Source of the DNA: Clostridia bacterium
GTDB lineage: Bacteria > Bacillota > Clostridia > UMGS1810
Assembly (NCBI GenBank): GCA_017397885.1
Contig: JAFQHQ010000061.1
Span: forward strand, 1-34,501
Length of the DNA: 34,501 bases
Direction of reading: 5' to 3'
The notes under the pieces were generated by a model that did not search any database, had not been told where the DNA came from, and saw nothing but the letters and a program-made list of their open reading frames with translations. Of the stretch, positions 19,348 through 28,408 are shown one piece after another (the first letter of the stretch is position 1; every line of letters begins with the position of its first letter). A program made the translations under genes and the position numbers.

Positions 19348-19401
19348 CAGTCGACAAACATAGCCGAAGTAATCGTTTTTTGGTCGACTGCTTCGGCTAT
19401 G
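19348..19401 (+). promoter_or_regulatory. Interleaved inverted repeats in the leader of the second lyase
   Basis: Arm A CAGTCGAC (19348-19355) has its perfect complement GTCGACTG at 19383-19390. Arm B CATAGCCGAAG (19359-19369) has its perfect complement CTTCGGCTATG at 19391-19401. The order is A-B-A'-B', so the two stems either exclude each other or form a pseudoknot. The B stem ends only a few bases before the GAAAGGAC ribosome site of the gene at 19421. A T run lies between B and A', so neither hairpin is a normal terminator. A switch controlling translation is possible but unproven. Confidence 0.55.
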
Positions 19402-19420
19402 CTCGTGAAAGGACAAAACT

Positions 19421-22400
19421 ATGAAATTAAAATTGGTTGCATTGATTGAGGTGATTTGTTTGATTACATCACAGGTGGCAATGACAGCATCTGCAACAAC
19501 GCCATCCACTCTTATCGAAAACTATGAATATTCATATAATTATACACATATTGATTTTGAAAAAAGAACATCATGGGTAGATACCTCCCGTTATCACTAT
19601 TTTGCATATGATTTTGGAAGCGGCAAAATTACCATAGAAAAATCGGGTATCGGTTCAAACGGTCAGAGTGCAAAGCTTGATGCAACCGGAACCAATGATA
19701 CCCAGACTCAGATAAACGACATCAGAGCTCAGGTTGCCAAAGGTCTCGTAGTATACTCTATGGATGTGCTTTTTAAGGATTTCAACACCACTAAGCGTTT
19801 TTACATTAATTCACTTCTTGATAATGGGGCTTATGGTTGGAATCTCGGAGGACTCAGGGTGTCACCGACTGGCACAAACGAAAGCTGGTTTGAGACTGCC
19901 GGTTGTGTTGAAGGCGTCAAAAGCAATAAAATCAAGATAAATCAGTGGTACACAATCCGACTTGCAGTCGATCTTGATAATAAGAAGATGTATTATTTCT
20001 TGGATGATACACTCATAACTTCAGCATCCTTTTCAAGAATTAAAGAAGTATACAGACTATCTCTTGCAAACATAACAACTACTAAAGGTTCGGTTATGTA
20101 TTTGGATAATGTGGATATAACCTGTTACAGTCATACCGAGAATACTCCATCCGTTTTTGAAAGCACAGACGATATAAAGTCTAAGCTGCTTGGCTTCAGT
20201 GCATTTCATTCGGAGAGCGGATGCATTATAAAAGAAGATGGCACAAAGTTTTTGTCGGATAAAATACCATACAATCTTTCAAACGGGCATATAATGGTAG
20301 ATGCGTCCGTTATTGAAGCCTTGTTTGGTGTTGATTCGATAAGCGGTGATATATATTCCGAAACAAAAGACGGAACCGGGTTTTATTCACTGACAGAATG
20401 TGCATCAAAATTTGGTAAAACCATAGTAAGTAATGACTCAACTGCAAACGGCAAATTCTATATAATCGGAAATTCTGCTTTTAGTATGCCAAGCGGCAAT
20501 GATTTGCAGAGATTAAGTGATTATATTTTCTATTGGCGTCCTGAAGCAAATGATATAAAAACACTTTATAACAACAGCAATGTAAGCGGTGCACACCCAA
20601 GACTTTTTGCATCGAACAAGGATTTTGATATTCTGAGGGCTATGAGCAATACCACAGGCTCCGACATGGAGTCTCTCAAAAATGCACTGCTCAAATCGGC
20701 AGACACATGTGTAAAAAACAATGATATTGTTGCATACAGAAAAAATCCGGGTGATGATTTGCGAATGAACTTTGAAGCGTCCGATTTTGACTTGTATATG
20801 TACACTGTAGCAGTTGCATGGCAGGCAGTCAAAGATACTGATGCTGCAAGAGCAAAGCTTTATGCAGACTATGCATGGCGGCAAATGAATGCTGTTGCCA
20901 CATTCCCCGACTGGAACCCAATGCACAGAATTGATCATGGTATTTTTGCATCGGGCTATGCGGTTGGTTATGACATAATGTATGATGCATGGACAGACGA
21001 ACAAAGAAAAATCATTGAAGAAGGTGCCATGAAAAACGGCATTGAACACTATATGAAGGTTTATCAGGTGACCTATGGACCTATGCGTGATGCCGCATAT
21101 TGTAATGACAATCACAATTCTATAATAAATGGCGATGCTATTCTTCTGGGACTTGCCTTTATGGATGTTTATCCCGAAGAGTGTTCATATATTGTTGCAA
21201 ATGCGATGCGTGCCCTCGAAAATGTTCTGTTGGGCTTTGCTCCGGAGGGCGGATGGGCTGAAGGTGTGTATTATTCATGCTTGAATATGCAATATCTTTG
21301 TCCTGCTCTCGAAGCTCTTGAGGATGTGTTTGGTTCGTGTCTTGGACTCGATAAGGTCAGCGGTTTTGACGGTGCCGGCGATTTTATAGAGGTGGCTCAG
21401 TCCGATGTAAGCATATATAACTTTGCAGATTCGGATAGCGGTAACTACACTGTGGAATTATGGTATCAAAATCATTTTGGCAGAGATTGTATTGATGATC
21501 TCAAAGAAATTGCTTCAGGCAGTATCAATCGTGGAATCAATGAGGCGAAGGCATATCTTGCCGGAGCAGAGATTTCTGATGAAGCAACCAGGCGTCCTTT
21601 GGATATGATTTTTGAAAACACTCAACTCATTGCTATGCACGATAGCTACGATGACGGTCAGACATTTGTCGGCATAAAAGCAGGAACAACACAGTATGTT
21701 TGGTCACACCTTGACAGTGGCAGTTTTGTTTTTGATGCTATGGGAGTTCGCTGGGCGCATGATATGGGCAAAGATGATTATAATCTTCCTGATTATCATA
21801 ACCCGAGCGGTGACAGATGGAAGGTGTTTTTGACACGTGCCGAATCGCATAACACGGTTATAGTTGATCCCGATATGAATACCGATTATGTTGTTGGTTC
21901 AAATGCACCGATTACAGAATTTAAAACCACCGAAGAAAACGGAATTGTAAAAATTGATACGAGTGCTCTTTATGGTGGCAGGTTATCCGATGCAAAGCGT
22001 GCTTTTTGCTATACAGACAACAGAAAAAGTCTTGTAATCAGAGATGAACTTACAACACTTCAAGGTAAAACATCAGACATATATTGGATGCTGTATACCA
22101 AGGCGGGTGCTGTTATTGACACAGCAAACAAAAGAGTTATTCTGACTGATAAAAATGATTCAAGTAAGAAAATAATGGTTGAGTATCTTTGTAATGCTGA
22201 TTTTGACATTATTTATGAAGATGCTAAGCCCTTGGAGGGAACTCCCGTTGTTGAAGGTCAGAAAACAAACGAGGGATTTTATCGTCTTGCACTTAAAACA
22301 AAAGCCACCGGAGATGTTAATATCACGGTAAAACTAACACCGATGAATCTTATGGCAACTTCGATTGATAATTATGACTGTTCAATTGAAAATTGGTCAA

Positions 22401-23311
22401 CGGATATGGACGTGTCAAATGGAGCTTATGTATGGGTAGATAATTCTGTCGTATCCGGCACTGCTTATGCAGTAATAGCAGAGTATGATGAAAATAATGA
22501 AATGACAGATGTCAATCTCACTTCGATCAATCATGGTGCAAATGTCGGAAAAATGACAATTTCTTCTGATGTGAAAAATGATTTGGAGGCTAACTGGACT
22601 GAAGCTGATTTGGTTGATGAAAGTAATTTTGATTCTCTTTCAACTTTGCCCGGAACATGGATTGGCAATCTTACACACAGAAATGGCGGAACATGGTCGC
22701 TTGATTCGAATGTGAAAAAGGGACATAGCGGAAAATCAATATTGGTAAGTTCCGGAAGCTCAACAGCCGACTTACGATTTTATCTGACTAATGCATTTTC
22801 AGCAAGCGGTATATCAGGTTCGGTATACAAATTGTCTTATGATTTCAATCTTACCGATCTTCCTACAGCGGATATATTCAGAAACACGCTTGTATTCACT
22901 AAATCAGGTTCAATATCCAATTATCTTGCCGGCATTCAGATTGCCAAGGATGGCACAGGCAATATTCTTGTAAATGAGGTTGAAACAGGATATTCACTAA
23001 ATGCCGGACAATGGCATAACATAGCATACGTGTATGATACAACAACTCACATTTATGAATGCTATTTTGATGGGAATCTTGTTCATCGTGATGTAATCTC
23101 TTCAACAAGTCCCGATGCATTTCATGAGATGCAAATGTCATTTAAATCCCACGATATGTATCTTGATAATATTGAGCTTTCAACATTATCAGCGGCAGAT
23201 ATATCCGTTGATAACGGCAAAATTCAGAAAGACAGAACGTATAAATTTATGATTGTTGATGCAGAGAGTATAGCTCCGCTTGTAAAATCATCAAAAATTC
23301 AAACAAAATAA
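19421..23311 (+). CDS. Second secreted heparinase II/III-type lyase
   Basis: A 1296-residue exported protein. Signal peptide about 1-26 (ends TASA). An N-terminal jelly-roll domain (about 44-236), a short stalk-like region, an alpha/alpha-toroid from about 391 and a heparinase II/III beta-sandwich from about 740 follow. Catalytic-type elements are NDNHNSIINGD (about 563), WAEGVYYS with the tyrosine (about 614) and SHLDSGSF with the histidine (about 761). The C-terminus (about 1056-1253) is a copy of the jelly-roll module found in the SLH protein, nearly identical in its YDTTTHIYECYFDG segment. This shared module suggests recent domain exchange and a common ligand. It parallels the lyase at 6724 in fold but differs in accessory domains, so the two may attack different linkages. 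Ribosome site AAAGGA before the ATG. Confidence 0.84.
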   Translation: MKLKLVALIEVICLITSQVAMTASATTPSTLIENYEYSYNYTHIDFEKRTSWVDTSRYHYFAYDFGSGKITIEKSGIGSNGQSAKLDATGTNDTQTQINDIRAQVAKGLVVYSMDVLFKDFNTTKRFYINSLLDNGAYGWNLGGLRVSPTGTNESWFETAGCVEGVKSNKIKINQWYTIRLAVDLDNKKMYYFLDDTLITSASFSRIKEVYRLSLANITTTKGSVMYLDNVDITCYSHTENTPSVFESTDDIKSKLLGFSAFHSESGCIIKEDGTKFLSDKIPYNLSNGHIMVDASVIEALFGVDSISGDIYSETKDGTGFYSLTECASKFGKTIVSNDSTANGKFYIIGNSAFSMPSGNDLQRLSDYIFYWRPEANDIKTLYNNSNVSGAHPRLFASNKDFDILRAMSNTTGSDMESLKNALLKSADTCVKNNDIVAYRKNPGDDLRMNFEASDFDLYMYTVAVAWQAVKDTDAARAKLYADYAWRQMNAVATFPDWNPMHRIDHGIFASGYAVGYDIMYDAWTDEQRKIIEEGAMKNGIEHYMKVYQVTYGPMRDAAYCNDNHNSIINGDAILLGLAFMDVYPEECSYIVANAMRALENVLLGFAPEGGWAEGVYYSCLNMQYLCPALEALEDVFGSCLGLDKVSGFDGAGDFIEVAQSDVSIYNFADSDSGNYTVELWYQNHFGRDCIDDLKEIASGSINRGINEAKAYLAGAEISDEATRRPLDMIFENTQLIAMHDSYDDGQTFVGIKAGTTQYVWSHLDSGSFVFDAMGVRWAHDMGKDDYNLPDYHNPSGDRWKVFLTRAESHNTVIVDPDMNTDYVVGSNAPITEFKTTEENGIVKIDTSALYGGRLSDAKRAFCYTDNRKSLVIRDELTTLQGKTSDIYWMLYTKAGAVIDTANKRVILTDKNDSSKKIMVEYLCNADFDIIYEDAKPLEGTPVVEGQKTNEGFYRLALKTKATGDVNITVKLTPMNLMATSIDNYDCSIENWSTDMDVSNGAYVWVDNSVVSGTAYAVIAEYDENNEMTDVNLTSINHGANVGKMTISSDVKNDLEANWTEADLVDESNFDSLSTLPGTWIGNLTHRNGGTWSLDSNVKKGHSGKSILVSSGSSTADLRFYLTNAFSASGISGSVYKLSYDFNLTDLPTADIFRNTLVFTKSGSISNYLAGIQIAKDGTGNILVNEVETGYSLNAGQWHNIAYVYDTTTHIYECYFDGNLVHRDVISSTSPDAFHEMQMSFKSHDMYLDNIELSTLSAADISVDNGKIQKDRTYKFMIVDAESIAPLVKSSKIQTK

Positions 23312-23349
23312 TTATATAACATAAATACACATGAGAGGATTTACACAAT

Positions 23350-24657
23350 ATGAAGAAAATTAAAATAGGAGTACTTGGAGCATATCGCGGCACAAGTATG
23401 ATTAACTATTGCAAAAGAGCGAACAATGCGGAAGTTGTGGCAATTTGTGATAAGGCGCCGGAAGCAATTGAAACTCAAAAGAAATTCGCCGAAGGATTAG
23501 ATATTACATATTATGACAATTTTGAAGATTTTATAAAGCACGATATGGATGCTGTAGTGCTTGCAAATTACGCCCATCAGCATGCTCCTTTTGCCATAAG
23601 AGCAATGAAGGAAGGCAAGCATGTATTTTCCGAAGTGCTTCCGGTGCAGCATATGAAGGAGGCTGTTGAGCTTGTTGAGGCAGTTGAAGAAACCGGTATG
23701 ATTTATGCCTATGGTGAAAACTACTGCTATATGCCCAGCACCTATGAAATGAAGAAGCTCTATGAAAATGGTGAAATCGGTGAGCTTGAATATGCAGAAT
23801 GTGACTATCTTCATAACTGTGAATCGATATGGGCAAGCATCACCTATGGTGAAAGAGACCACTGGAGAAACAACAAGTATGCAGCTTTCTATTGTACCCA
23901 TTCGCTCGGACCCATAATTCATATAACGGGTCTTCGTCCTGTTAAGGTTGTTGGTTTAGAGGGCTTGAAAAACAAGAGAAATCTACGTGTTGGTGCAAAG
24001 GGTGCACAATTTGCCATTGAAATGGTTACATTTGAAAATGACGCAATTGTCAAAAGCACACACGGCAATTTATATAAGGACTCTATCTGGTATTCACTTT
24101 ATGGTGATAAAGGTAGAATAGAATCTGCCCGTGAGGATGCTATGAATGAAGGCTACTATCATCTTTATGTAAATACCGATGATTATGATGGTCAATACAA
24201 AACTCCTGAAATAAAATATTACAAACCTGAGCTTCCTGATGCCGAATGTGCCCGTGGATTCGGTCACGGTGGTTCCGATTTCTATTCTATGTGGCACTTT
24301 GTTGAAAAGATAAAAGGTAACCCCGATGCAGATATTATTGATGTTTATGAATCGCTTGATATGGCATTGCCGGGAATGTTTGCTTATCTTTCTATTCTTG
24401 ATGGAGGTGTGCCTAAAGAAATCCCTAATCTTCGCGACAAAAGTGAGCGTGACAAATGGAGAAACTTCACCGCATGCACCGATCCGGAAGCAGCAGGCGA
24501 TATGCTTCTTCCTCCATGCTCAACAGGAGTGCCGGATATTTCTGACGAAGTATACAAAAAAATGTATGACAAGTGGCAGGCTGAGCTTCAGTCGGATTCC
24601 GGTTATATTGCCGCTGCATTTAGTCAGGGCAGTGAAGACAGCCAGTTCAACCGTTGA
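23350..24657 (+). CDS. Gfo/Idh/MocA oxidoreductase, atypical type (copy 2)
   Basis: A 435-residue cytosolic paralogue of the protein at 2708, sharing its non-standard cofactor loop (VLGAYRG in place of GxGxxG), the SEVLPV replacement of the EKP element (about residue 97), YGENYCYMP and CTHSLGPIIHITGLRP. Both lack the normal catalytic lysine at that position, so another residue must serve or the chemistry differs. NAD(P)-dependent oxidation or epimerisation at a sugar carbon, or NAD-assisted glycoside cleavage, are the known options for the superfamily. Ribosome site GAGAGG upstream. It heads the cytosolic cassette; the kinase follows after 21 bases. The duplication places one copy next to the GH78-like gene and one next to the kinase, as if serving two branches. 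Confidence 0.83.
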   Translation: MKKIKIGVLGAYRGTSMINYCKRANNAEVVAICDKAPEAIETQKKFAEGLDITYYDNFEDFIKHDMDAVVLANYAHQHAPFAIRAMKEGKHVFSEVLPVQHMKEAVELVEAVEETGMIYAYGENYCYMPSTYEMKKLYENGEIGELEYAECDYLHNCESIWASITYGERDHWRNNKYAAFYCTHSLGPIIHITGLRPVKVVGLEGLKNKRNLRVGAKGAQFAIEMVTFENDAIVKSTHGNLYKDSIWYSLYGDKGRIESAREDAMNEGYYHLYVNTDDYDGQYKTPEIKYYKPELPDAECARGFGHGGSDFYSMWHFVEKIKGNPDADIIDVYESLDMALPGMFAYLSILDGGVPKEIPNLRDKSERDKWRNFTACTDPEAAGDMLLPPCSTGVPDISDEVYKKMYDKWQAELQSDSGYIAAAFSQGSEDSQFNR

Positions 24658-24678
24658 TTAATTTTATGAGGTAACATT

Positions 24679-25995
24679 ATGAAATATTTAATAGGACTCG
24701 ACATTGGTACATCTTCAGTTAAGGGTGTGCTGATGTCGATAAACGGAAATCTCAAAAGTTGCAAAACACAAAAGCACAATTACATAGTGACAAATGGTTT
24801 CAAAACTCTTGATGCTGATGATTTTTGCCAAACCTGCTTTGATGTCATCGGAGAACTTGCAAATGAAATTTCCGATGATGACAAGATAATTGCAATTTGT
24901 TCGTCGGGAGCAAGCGGTAATTTGGTGTTTGTTAAAGATGGGATGGCTGTTTCTCCTGTATACGGATGGCAGAACAATTATGACGAAAGCATCATTGATA
25001 AGGTTTTATCAAACATTGAAGCGGATCACGTATACCATACCGTAGGCTGGGGAAAAATTAAATCCTTTCCACTTGCGGCACTTGCATACTTTAAGCAAAC
25101 CAATCCCGAATTGCTAATCGGTGCGGATATGATTTGCATGCATATTGAATATCTGAATTATCGCTTGACCGGTAATTGGGGTATAACCCCATCTATGGGT
25201 ACACCATTCTATCTTATTAATCAAGAGACTGAAGACTATGAGCCCAAGTATTTGGAAATTCTTGGCATAAACAAATCACAGCTTCCCGAAATTATGCCTA
25301 ATTGCAGTGTTTTGGGTAATTTGGATGAATATGCATCTCAAAAAACCGGTCTTGAACAGGGGATTCCGGTTATCCTTGGAACCTTCGATCATCCGAGTGC
25401 TGCAAGAGGCGCAGGAGTTCTAAATGAAAATGAAGTTCTTATTTCCTGCGGTACCTCATGGGTAGTTTTGGTACCATATTGCAAAAGATGCATTCCTCAG
25501 TCAAAGAGAATGATGACAGATCCGTTTATGCATCCAAATGGCAACTGGTGCGGAATGAAATCTATGGAATCAGTGTCCGACACAATTGACGGATATATAA
25601 AAAAATATCTTGGTGATATATCTTTTGCTGAGCTTGATGCTTTAGCTGATGAAGCTCCTATTGGTGCAAATGGTTTAACAATAGACGATAACACCGATGT
25701 AAGCGGTTATTCACGAAATGATATAGCAAGAGCTATCATGGAAAGCATTGCAAAAGGCGTTGATGATTTCTTGAAAACATATGCCGAAGATGCTGAAATC
25801 ATTCGACTTGTAGGTGGTATTACCAATTCTAAAGTGTGGTGCAGAGTGATTTCCGAGATCACCGGCAAGGATGTATCCGTTGTCAATGGTGAGCATGCAG
25901 GCGCAGTAGGTGCGGCTATTATGGCAGGTGTTGGAGTTGGAGAATATAAAAACGAAGCGGATGCTTTTGAAATGATTTACAGAGAGGTTGAGTAA
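24679..25995 (+). CDS. FGGY-family carbohydrate kinase
   Basis: A 438-residue kinase of the FGGY family (xylulokinase, rhamnulokinase, fuculokinase relatives), which transfers phosphate from ATP to a sugar or polyol. The N-terminal phosphate loop LIGLDIGTSSVKGVL (about 4-18) and the second-domain ATP-binding elements ISCGTSWVV (about 254) and LVGGITNSKVWCRVI (about 376) are intact. At 438 residues it is shorter than most family members (480-520). The substrate cannot be told from sequence; the isomerase-like protein four genes on suggests a ketose. Ribosome site GAGGT about seven bases before the ATG. The next gene begins two bases after the stop. Confidence 0.85.
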   Translation: MKYLIGLDIGTSSVKGVLMSINGNLKSCKTQKHNYIVTNGFKTLDADDFCQTCFDVIGELANEISDDDKIIAICSSGASGNLVFVKDGMAVSPVYGWQNNYDESIIDKVLSNIEADHVYHTVGWGKIKSFPLAALAYFKQTNPELLIGADMICMHIEYLNYRLTGNWGITPSMGTPFYLINQETEDYEPKYLEILGINKSQLPEIMPNCSVLGNLDEYASQKTGLEQGIPVILGTFDHPSAARGAGVLNENEVLISCGTSWVVLVPYCKRCIPQSKRMMTDPFMHPNGNWCGMKSMESVSDTIDGYIKKYLGDISFAELDALADEAPIGANGLTIDDNTDVSGYSRNDIARAIMESIAKGVDDFLKTYAEDAEIIRLVGGITNSKVWCRVISEITGKDVSVVNGEHAGAVGAAIMAGVGVGEYKNEADAFEMIYREVE

Positions 25996-25997
25996 AG

Positions 25998-27005
25998 ATG
26001 TTTGGTTATGAAGCAAATGAATATGATGTAAAGGTCTATAACGAAGAAATTAAGGATTTTGTACCGGATAAAATAATTGATGCACATGTGCATGTGTACA
26101 AACAGGATTTTCGCTTAAGGGTTTCAACAAAATGGACAGCCAAAGTAGCTACGGAATGTCCTTATGAAGACCTTAACCAAACCTTTGCAGATATGTTCCC
26201 CGGGAAAAAACTAAAAGCAGTTATGATGACAATGCCAAACTATGATTTGGACAAAGGGAATGAATATATAGAAGAATGTATCGGTAAGGGTGCCACCGGG
26301 CTTTATTGTACTCGTTATAACACAACTCCTGCCGAAATAGAGGATGCAATTTTGAACAAAGGATTTGTCGGAATTAAGCCTTACATATGCAATGGTCCGG
26401 CATATATTCCGATTAATGAGATAAGAATTTTTGATTTTCTTCCTCACGAGCATTTGAAAGTGATGGATAGTCTTGGAGGAATAGTACTTTTGCACATAGG
26501 CAGAGACCAGCGTCTTAAAGATCCGCTCAATATTGCTCAGCTTATGGAAATTGAAGAAAAATATCCAAATCTCAAACTGATAGTAGCCCACATTGGCAGA
26601 GCATATTCTCCGGAGGATTTAGGTAATGCTTTTGAAACATTGAAGCATACCAAGAATATGATGTTTGATTTTTGTGCTACCACATTTACCGATGCAATGG
26701 TGGAATGTCTCAAGGCAGTAGGACCGAAGCGTCTTATGTATGGTACAGACATGCCAATAACAAAAATGCGTATGAGACGAATTTCGGAGAATGGTATATA
26801 TAAAAATGTTATACCAAAAGGTCTCTACGGAGATGTATCTGACGACATACATATGATTGAAACAGAAGGCGAAGACCTCACTTGCTTTGTATATGAAGAA
26901 ATCAGAGCATTTAAGAGAGCCGCTCAACTTCTTAAACTTACCAAAGAGGATATAAATGATGTATTCTATGGTAATGCAAGCAGACTGTTTGGAATGGAAT
27001 TTTAA
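25998..27005 (+). CDS. Amidohydrolase-family metal-dependent hydrolase
   Basis: A 335-residue TIM-barrel hydrolase of the amidohydrolase superfamily (Amidohydro_2 type). The metal site is complete: IIDAHVHVY (HxH, about 27-35), LLHIGRD (about 164), VAHIGRAY (about 197) and MYGTDMP (Asp, about 250). In sugar pathways such enzymes open lactones, remove amide groups or decarboxylate. With an oxidoreductase next door, a sugar lactone is a plausible substrate; the aminosugar enzymes in the operon make an amide plausible as well. No signal peptide. Its ribosome site GAGAGG lies within the end of the kinase gene, so the two are coupled. Confidence 0.83.
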   Translation: MFGYEANEYDVKVYNEEIKDFVPDKIIDAHVHVYKQDFRLRVSTKWTAKVATECPYEDLNQTFADMFPGKKLKAVMMTMPNYDLDKGNEYIEECIGKGATGLYCTRYNTTPAEIEDAILNKGFVGIKPYICNGPAYIPINEIRIFDFLPHEHLKVMDSLGGIVLLHIGRDQRLKDPLNIAQLMEIEEKYPNLKLIVAHIGRAYSPEDLGNAFETLKHTKNMMFDFCATTFTDAMVECLKAVGPKRLMYGTDMPITKMRMRRISENGIYKNVIPKGLYGDVSDDIHMIETEGEDLTCFVYEEIRAFKRAAQLLKLTKEDINDVFYGNASRLFGMEF

Positions 27006-27022
27006 TTTGATTGGAGCGATTT

Positions 27023-28384
27023 ATGATGAAAGTAGGATTGTTACCATTTTATATAACTTTATATAGTGATGCTCTTAGAGTGCGTCTTCAGCCATTTTGC
27101 GACAAAATTGCTGAGATGATTGAAGAACGGGGTATTAAGGTTGTAAGCAATGAATTTTGTATGGAAGCACCCGATTTTGAAAAAGCAATTGCAAAGTTTG
27201 AGGAAGAGGGATGTGATGCTATTGTAACCCTGCACACTGCATACTCACCTTCTCTTGAATCGGCAGATGCCCTTAAAAATACTCATCTTCCCATAATCAT
27301 TTGTGATACAACCGAAACATTTGATTTTTCAGATAATCAGGAACAGGGAGAAATATCCTATTGTCATGGTATCCATGGCGTAATGGATATGTGTAATCTT
27401 TTAAAGAAAAATGGTAAACCATATGCTATTGCCGCCGGTCACTATACCGAAAGCGATGTTATAGACCGAGTTGTAGGCTTTGTTAAAGCTGCCGTAAGTG
27501 CTCAGTCGGTTAATGGTTCAAAGGTTGGAAGCATCGGCGGATACTTTGATGGCATGGGTGATTTCAGACTTGATAATGTGAGAATGAAGAGCTTATTCGG
27601 GGTAGATACCATATCCCCTGAGCCCGGTGAGATTGCAGAACTTGCAAGCAGTGTGACCGACGATGAAATCAATGCGGAAAAAGAAAAAAATAAAAATGAT
27701 TTTAATTTTATTGAAGATGTCAACGAAGAAATGTACAGACTTTCCATAATCACAGATCTTGCAGTAAAAAAATGGATAGAAAAAAGAAATCTTCAGGCAT
27801 TTTCAATAAACTTCAGAGAACTTGGCGAACTCGATACAATGCCATTTAATGCAATATGCAGAGCAATGTCAAACCAAATCGGCTATGCAGGTGAAGGTGA
27901 TACACTTACAGCAGTATTCACCGGAGCTTTAATGCAAGCTTACAAAGAAACATCGTTTGTCGAAATTTTCTGCCCCGACTGGAAAAATGATACTTTGTTT
28001 ATCAGCCATATGGGGGAAATCAACTACCTTGTGGCAGATAAAAAACCTGAAGCCTTCGAATATACTTTCAAATATGGGAAAGGTATCAATCCTATTGTAG
28101 GTACTGCTGCATACAAACCCGGAGAAGCTATGTTTATAAACATATATGAAGATCCCGATGGTTTCAATGCACTTATTGCTCCTGTAAATGTTGTACAGGA
28201 AAAGACAGATTCCTTCTGCAAAAAAATCAGAGGTTGGCTTGACTTTGATATGCCTATTTCTGATGTTCTCGAAAAAATCAGTATGCACGGTGCCACACAT
28301 CACAGCATATTGGTATATGGTGCTAAAAAACCAGAAATGGAATTCTTTGCAAAACTCTTGGGTATCAACCCTGTTAATTTATGA
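27023..28384 (+). CDS. L-fucose/L-arabinose isomerase-like protein
   Basis: A 453-residue protein of the L-fucose/L-arabinose isomerase family fold, which interconverts an aldose and a ketose using a divalent metal. The presumed metal ligands are present: ELGELD and GYAGEGD glutamates (about 268 and 289), SHMGE histidine (about 329) and the THH histidine near the C-terminus (about 424). The N-terminus has the family's FYITLYSDALR opening. Start ATG at 27023 with GGAG six bases upstream; a second ATG three bases on is equally possible, and an upstream TTG at 27011 overlaps the ribosome site. It would feed a ketose to the FGGY kinase. No aldolase for the phosphorylated product is present in the window. 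Confidence 0.82.
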   Translation: MMKVGLLPFYITLYSDALRVRLQPFCDKIAEMIEERGIKVVSNEFCMEAPDFEKAIAKFEEEGCDAIVTLHTAYSPSLESADALKNTHLPIIICDTTETFDFSDNQEQGEISYCHGIHGVMDMCNLLKKNGKPYAIAAGHYTESDVIDRVVGFVKAAVSAQSVNGSKVGSIGGYFDGMGDFRLDNVRMKSLFGVDTISPEPGEIAELASSVTDDEINAEKEKNKNDFNFIEDVNEEMYRLSIITDLAVKKWIEKRNLQAFSINFRELGELDTMPFNAICRAMSNQIGYAGEGDTLTAVFTGALMQAYKETSFVEIFCPDWKNDTLFISHMGEINYLVADKKPEAFEYTFKYGKGINPIVGTAAYKPGEAMFINIYEDPDGFNALIAPVNVVQEKTDSFCKKIRGWLDFDMPISDVLEKISMHGATHHSILVYGAKKPEMEFFAKLLGINPVNL

Positions 28385-28408
28385 TTTTGATATTACGAGG
28401 AGATAATG

